A DNA stretch of 12,770 nt from QHBQ01 sp038230695 (GTDB lineage: Bacteria > Chloroflexota > Chloroflexia > QHBQ01): assembly GCA_038230695.1 (NCBI GenBank), contig JBBRMT010000130.1, positions 1 to 12,770 on the forward strand, given 5' to 3'. Shown in pieces: positions 10,361-12,770 of the stretch. A model generated the notes under the pieces. It did no database searches. It was not told the origin of the DNA and saw only the letters and a program-made list of their open reading frames with translations. The position numbers and the translations under genes are program-made. The stretch's first letter is position 1; every line of letters starts with the position of its first letter.

Positions 10361-10610
10361 TCGCGGTCGTCACCATACCCCCAGCCGTATCGGGCATGGG
10401 CATTACCATCACACCCACCATCACTCGCACCATCACTCACACCATACTGCTGCTGCCCCGGTTAGCGGGCATCACGGTCAACTCGGTGGTGGCAGCACTG
10501 AACCAAATGGCCCTGGGCATGATAGCGGTAGCCGAATTGAAAGCGTTGGTTTTACCCCTTACGCTACCACTGCTACGCCTTCTAATCTTGAAGGACATTA
10601 TGGCTACTAA
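10350..10610 (+). CDS. Histidine-rich 86-residue protein overlapping the portal gene
   Basis: Starts at TTG 10350 with a perfect GGAGGT (10337-10342) seven bases upstream. It overlaps the previous gene by 11 bases and the portal by 11 bases, a neat three-frame relay. Eighteen of 86 residues are His, twelve of them within residues 16-32 (HGHYHHTHHHSHHHSHH), flanked by Gly/Ser/Thr/Pro linker. The tail reads FTPYATTATPSNLEGHYGY. No hydrophobic core or membrane segment is visible, so it is probably a flexible metal-binding (Ni, Zn, Cu) or pH-responsive protein. Its place in the head cluster suggests a virion or assembly role. A rival reading of this DNA in the portal's frame yields a Thr/Ile/Leu-rich extension without a good ribosome site and is less likely. 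Confidence 0.72.
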   Translation: MPSSRGRHHTPSRIGHGHYHHTHHHSHHHSHHTAAAPVSGHHGQLGGGSTEPNGPGHDSGSRIESVGFTPYATTATPSNLEGHYGY

Positions 10611-11886
10611 GAAGAAAGTGTTTGGCAGCGCCAACATGGTGCAGGGGCCGGTGCGCCCGCCTGTTGATAATCTGGATGCTTACCGCATCTCCAATTATCA
10701 ACGCTGGTGGCAACTCTACACCGGCATCCAGTTTCCAGGCGTGCCGGATGGTAGGAATAAGCGCATTGTGGCTAATTATCTGGCCGCCGCTGCTAATAAG
10801 ATGGCTGGCTATGTGATGTCGCCTGCGCCTACCTACACCATCGCTGACCCTGGTGCACAGCAGCTATGGGATGACACGGTAGAAGTTAATAGGCTGGCCT
10901 CGCTTGATTACCAGGCGGCGTTGTGGGCCTCGGTCGCGGGCGATGCTATCTACCGGCTGGGCTGGTCGGTCGAGCAGCAGCGCGTTACAATCACCCTCGC
11001 CGATCCTTCGCAATTCTGGGCGCGAACAAAGGCCGATGATCGGCGCGTGGTCGAGTGGGTGGCGCAGCGGTATTTCATCCAGCAAAGCTACAATAACGAA
11101 CCGGGTAATATCCCTGACCCGATGCCGATGCAAATCGGTGGGGCGCAATATAATTCCTATGGCGCGGCGAACGTCGAGATAGTCGAGGAGTGGACGGCAG
11201 ATACCTACAGGCTGTGGCAAGCGGGCAAGCTGGTACAAGATAAGCCTAACCCCTTCGGCTTCATCCCCTATGTAATCGTTCCGAATAGTCCACGCCCTGG
11301 GCAGTTCTGGGGTGAAAGTGACTTCGTAGATTTGTGGCCACTCGCTGCTGAAATCAATCTATCAACGTCGGTGTTCGCAACGGTGGTGGAGTATAGCGGC
11401 GCGCCGGTAGTGGTGGTAGATGGTGGTAGCGATACAAAAAACCTGCGCGTTGGGCCGGGTCAATTGTGGGACTTGCCCGCCAACTCCAAAGCCTACTTGC
11501 TGGAGATGATGCGCCAGGGCGGGGCAACCGTCTATATTGACTACATTGATAAGCTGATGGCGATGTTCCGCGACCTGAGCGGCCTGCCGCCTGTTGTGTG
11601 GGGCGATGTGGAAAAGGGCGGGGCTATGCCTCGTAGCGGTGCTGCGCTGGCGATTGGTCTCAACCCGCTGCTGCAAGCAATCGCCCGCCGACGGTTGTTT
11701 TGGGAAGATGGCTTTATACAGCGATGCCGCGCGGCGTGGGCTATCGCGGCTAAGATGGCGGGCGGGCCTGACTACGCCTACACTAACATCTCACTGGAAT
11801 GGGCTGACCTGCTCACTCAGGATACAGCGGAAATGGCTGGCGGGGCGGCTGATGCTGCTCTAGCGTTGTCGCCCTCGGTGGGCTAA
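10600..11886 (+). CDS. Phage portal protein (SPP1 gp6-like)
   Basis: A 428-residue portal, the dodecameric ring through which DNA enters the capsid. The start is ATG 10600 (MATKKKVFGSANM) with GAAGGA just upstream. A longer in-frame start at 10333 would add 89 implausible residues that are antiphase to the histidine-rich gene. Visible portal features: YRISNYQRWWQLYTG (residues 27-41), KRIVANYLAAAANKMAGYVM (54-73), a GDAIYRLGW strand, PFGFIPYVIVPN and WGESDFVDLWPLAAEIN, which is the 'G.SD..dl.pl..e.N' helix of the stem region. It ends with helices including PRSGAALAIGLNPLLQ. The length is near the lower end for SPP1-type portals. It is followed 12 bases later by the adaptor-like gene. Confidence 0.88.
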   Translation: MATKKKVFGSANMVQGPVRPPVDNLDAYRISNYQRWWQLYTGIQFPGVPDGRNKRIVANYLAAAANKMAGYVMSPAPTYTIADPGAQQLWDDTVEVNRLASLDYQAALWASVAGDAIYRLGWSVEQQRVTITLADPSQFWARTKADDRRVVEWVAQRYFIQQSYNNEPGNIPDPMPMQIGGAQYNSYGAANVEIVEEWTADTYRLWQAGKLVQDKPNPFGFIPYVIVPNSPRPGQFWGESDFVDLWPLAAEINLSTSVFATVVEYSGAPVVVVDGGSDTKNLRVGPGQLWDLPANSKAYLLEMMRQGGATVYIDYIDKLMAMFRDLSGLPPVVWGDVEKGGAMPRSGAALAIGLNPLLQAIARRRLFWEDGFIQRCRAAWAIAAKMAGGPDYAYTNISLEWADLLTQDTAEMAGGAADAALALSPSVG

Positions 11887-11898
11887 TAGGAGGATTTA

Positions 11899-12606
11899 AT
11901 GGCAACTATTCAGTATTCAACTATAGACGCTGCGCTCCAGGTGGAGCTTGGCGACATGACCGGCAACGTCTTCGACACGACACTGCGGAAGCAGAAGCTG
12001 AATGAGGCCGTCCAGTGGTTTAGCAGGATGTGGCCTTATGAACAGGCGATGGTTTATCCCATCGTGCTGAACGAAACTAGCCAGGCTATTTACCTGTCGT
12101 GGCCTGGTGCCATCTCTAGCCCGCCAAGGCGGATCCTTGAAGTGCTGGTAGCGGGTAAGCGCGTCTCTGTCCAGCCTGACACCGCCGATGATGACCCGCT
12201 GTCGCTGGTCTCCGACATGATGATCAATAACACGCTCACCTGGCGACTGAAGTGGCCTGACACGGTTGTATTTAGTCAACCGCTTGGCACCGGCACCGGC
12301 CTGAATGACCCCAGCATTGTGGGGCTAAACCTCACGGTTGTCTGCTGGTTCACCTGGTATGACTTCGACCTTGCTCCGTCGTCGGCAATTGATCTAGCCT
12401 TCGAGAACCTGCTGCTGCTCAAGGCGGCTGAGTTGTGTCACCTCTGGATCCAGCCGATTGCGGCACGGTTGGGCCGCGACCTCGGTAGTGCGCTCGCCGC
12501 GCAAAACTATCAGATTCGTATTGCCGACATAATCAGCTATATGCACCCGCCGCTGGCCTCACAACAGGCTGGGGCTAGGCCGATGAAGATCGGTGGCAAG
12601 GGCTAG
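11899..12606 (+). CDS. Head-tail connector/adaptor-like protein
   Basis: A 235-residue protein directly after the portal, with AGGAGG (11888-11893) five bases before ATG 11899. The N-terminus (IDAALQVELGDMTGNVFDTT then LRKQKLNEAVQWFSRMWPYE) is a helical start like that of P22 gp4-type or other phage adaptor proteins, where 'l...lN.A...i......' is usual. The middle is beta-rich, and a later helical part, AIDLAFENLLLLKAAELCHL, resembles the 'l.....a..l' closing helices of adaptors. It would dock beneath the portal. Confidence is moderate because the family match is by pattern and position only. A 48-base gap with AAAGGAG leads to the scaffold-like gene. Confidence 0.65.
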   Translation: MATIQYSTIDAALQVELGDMTGNVFDTTLRKQKLNEAVQWFSRMWPYEQAMVYPIVLNETSQAIYLSWPGAISSPPRRILEVLVAGKRVSVQPDTADDDPLSLVSDMMINNTLTWRLKWPDTVVFSQPLGTGTGLNDPSIVGLNLTVVCWFTWYDFDLAPSSAIDLAFENLLLLKAAELCHLWIQPIAARLGRDLGSALAAQNYQIRIADIISYMHPPLASQQAGARPMKIGGKG

Positions 12607-12651
12607 CCTGTAGCCTACCTACACACCTTACTCTATATAAAGGAGATTACT

Positions 12652-12770
12652 CTAATGGCTGAGGAAACCAACCCGATTAACGGCACCACGGTCAATGTGA
12701 CCGCGCCAACCCCTGAGCAATGGGCAGCGGCCGTGCAACCGATTGCACCGGCAACCCCTGAACCCGCTGC
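12652..12770 (+). repeat. Exact 119-bp terminal direct repeat (same as 1-119)
   Basis: The last 119 bases equal the first 119 bases with no mismatch. This is the signature of a circular or circularly permuted molecule whose assembly closed on itself. True short terminal repeats are possible but unlikely, because the repeat lies inside a gene. Confidence 0.95.
12655..12770 (+). CDS. 5' part of the scaffold-like gene (duplicate of 4-119)
   Basis: ATG 12655 with AAAGGAG nine bases upstream (12639-12645). This is the same gene as 4-363, cut by the contig end, and it supplies the ribosome site missing from the copy at position 4. It should be counted once in the closed circle. Confidence 0.9.
   Translation, partial: MAEETNPINGTTVNVTAPTPEQWAAAVQPIAPATPEPA

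Noticed and set aside
10333..10599. An N-terminal extension of the portal to ATG 10333 (89 extra residues).
   Set aside because: It lacks a ribosome site and runs antiphase through the histidine-rich gene, which has an ideal one. The portal start at 10600 gives a normal portal N-terminus.
1..12770. CRISPR arrays, tRNA or rRNA genes, insertion sequences, integrase/att sites.
   Set aside because: None seen: the only short regular repeats are the two to four iteron units, no cloverleaf was noticed, and no transposase or recombinase motifs occur in any long frame.

Overview
This window looks like the complete genome of a very small double-stranded DNA bacteriophage, or a phage-like satellite or phage-plasmid. 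The first 119 bases are repeated exactly as the last 119 bases (1-119 = 12652-12770), so the contig closes into a circle of 12,651 bp. The host is a bacterium: most genes have Shine-Dalgarno sites (AAGGAG, GGAGG), promoters are sigma-70-like, and a peptidoglycan amidase is encoded. The host phylum cannot be settled from sequence alone. The GC-rich composition and the GGSR-type SLOG-like protein vaguely suggest Chloroflexota or a similar environmental group, but that is a guess.

The layout is two opposed transcription units. The late unit runs on the + strand from a TTGACA-17-TACCAT promoter at 7093-7121. Its genes are: an unknown (7160), a small-terminase-like protein (7477), a 65-residue coiled-coil/membrane protein (7787), the large terminase (7981), two neck or minor-head candidates (9438, 10013), a histidine-rich 86-residue protein (10350), the portal (10600) and an adaptor-like protein (11899). 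It then crosses the contig junction into a scaffold-like protein (4), the HK97-type major capsid protein (509), an amidase endolysin (1400) and a holin-like protein (1954). It ends at a strong hairpin terminator at 2377-2404. Several neighbouring genes overlap by 4-11 bp.

The early/regulatory unit runs mainly on the - strand from a divergent promoter at 7048-7020. It holds an XRE repressor-like gene (6984-6766), a 41-codon leader peptide (6678-6553), a winged-helix replication-initiator-like protein (6559-6200) whose 3' end is made of iteron repeats, three small proteins, a SLOG/Rossmann-like protein (4212-3598), two unknowns (one with two CxxC pairs) and a second XRE protein (2648-2430). A + strand promoter at 6680-6708 and a terminator at 6745-6783 define a probable ~70-nt antisense RNA just upstream of the leader peptide and Rep. 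This arrangement recalls CopA/tap/repA copy-number control of plasmids. A small island on the + strand (4765-5298) carries a 50-residue single-pass membrane protein.

Notable absences: no integrase, DNA polymerase, tape-measure, major tail tube or tail fibre gene can be recognised. The virion module is essentially terminase, portal, capsid, connector candidates and lysis. If the circle is complete, this is among the smallest genomes with a full terminase-portal-capsid set, probably maintained by a plasmid-type replicon.
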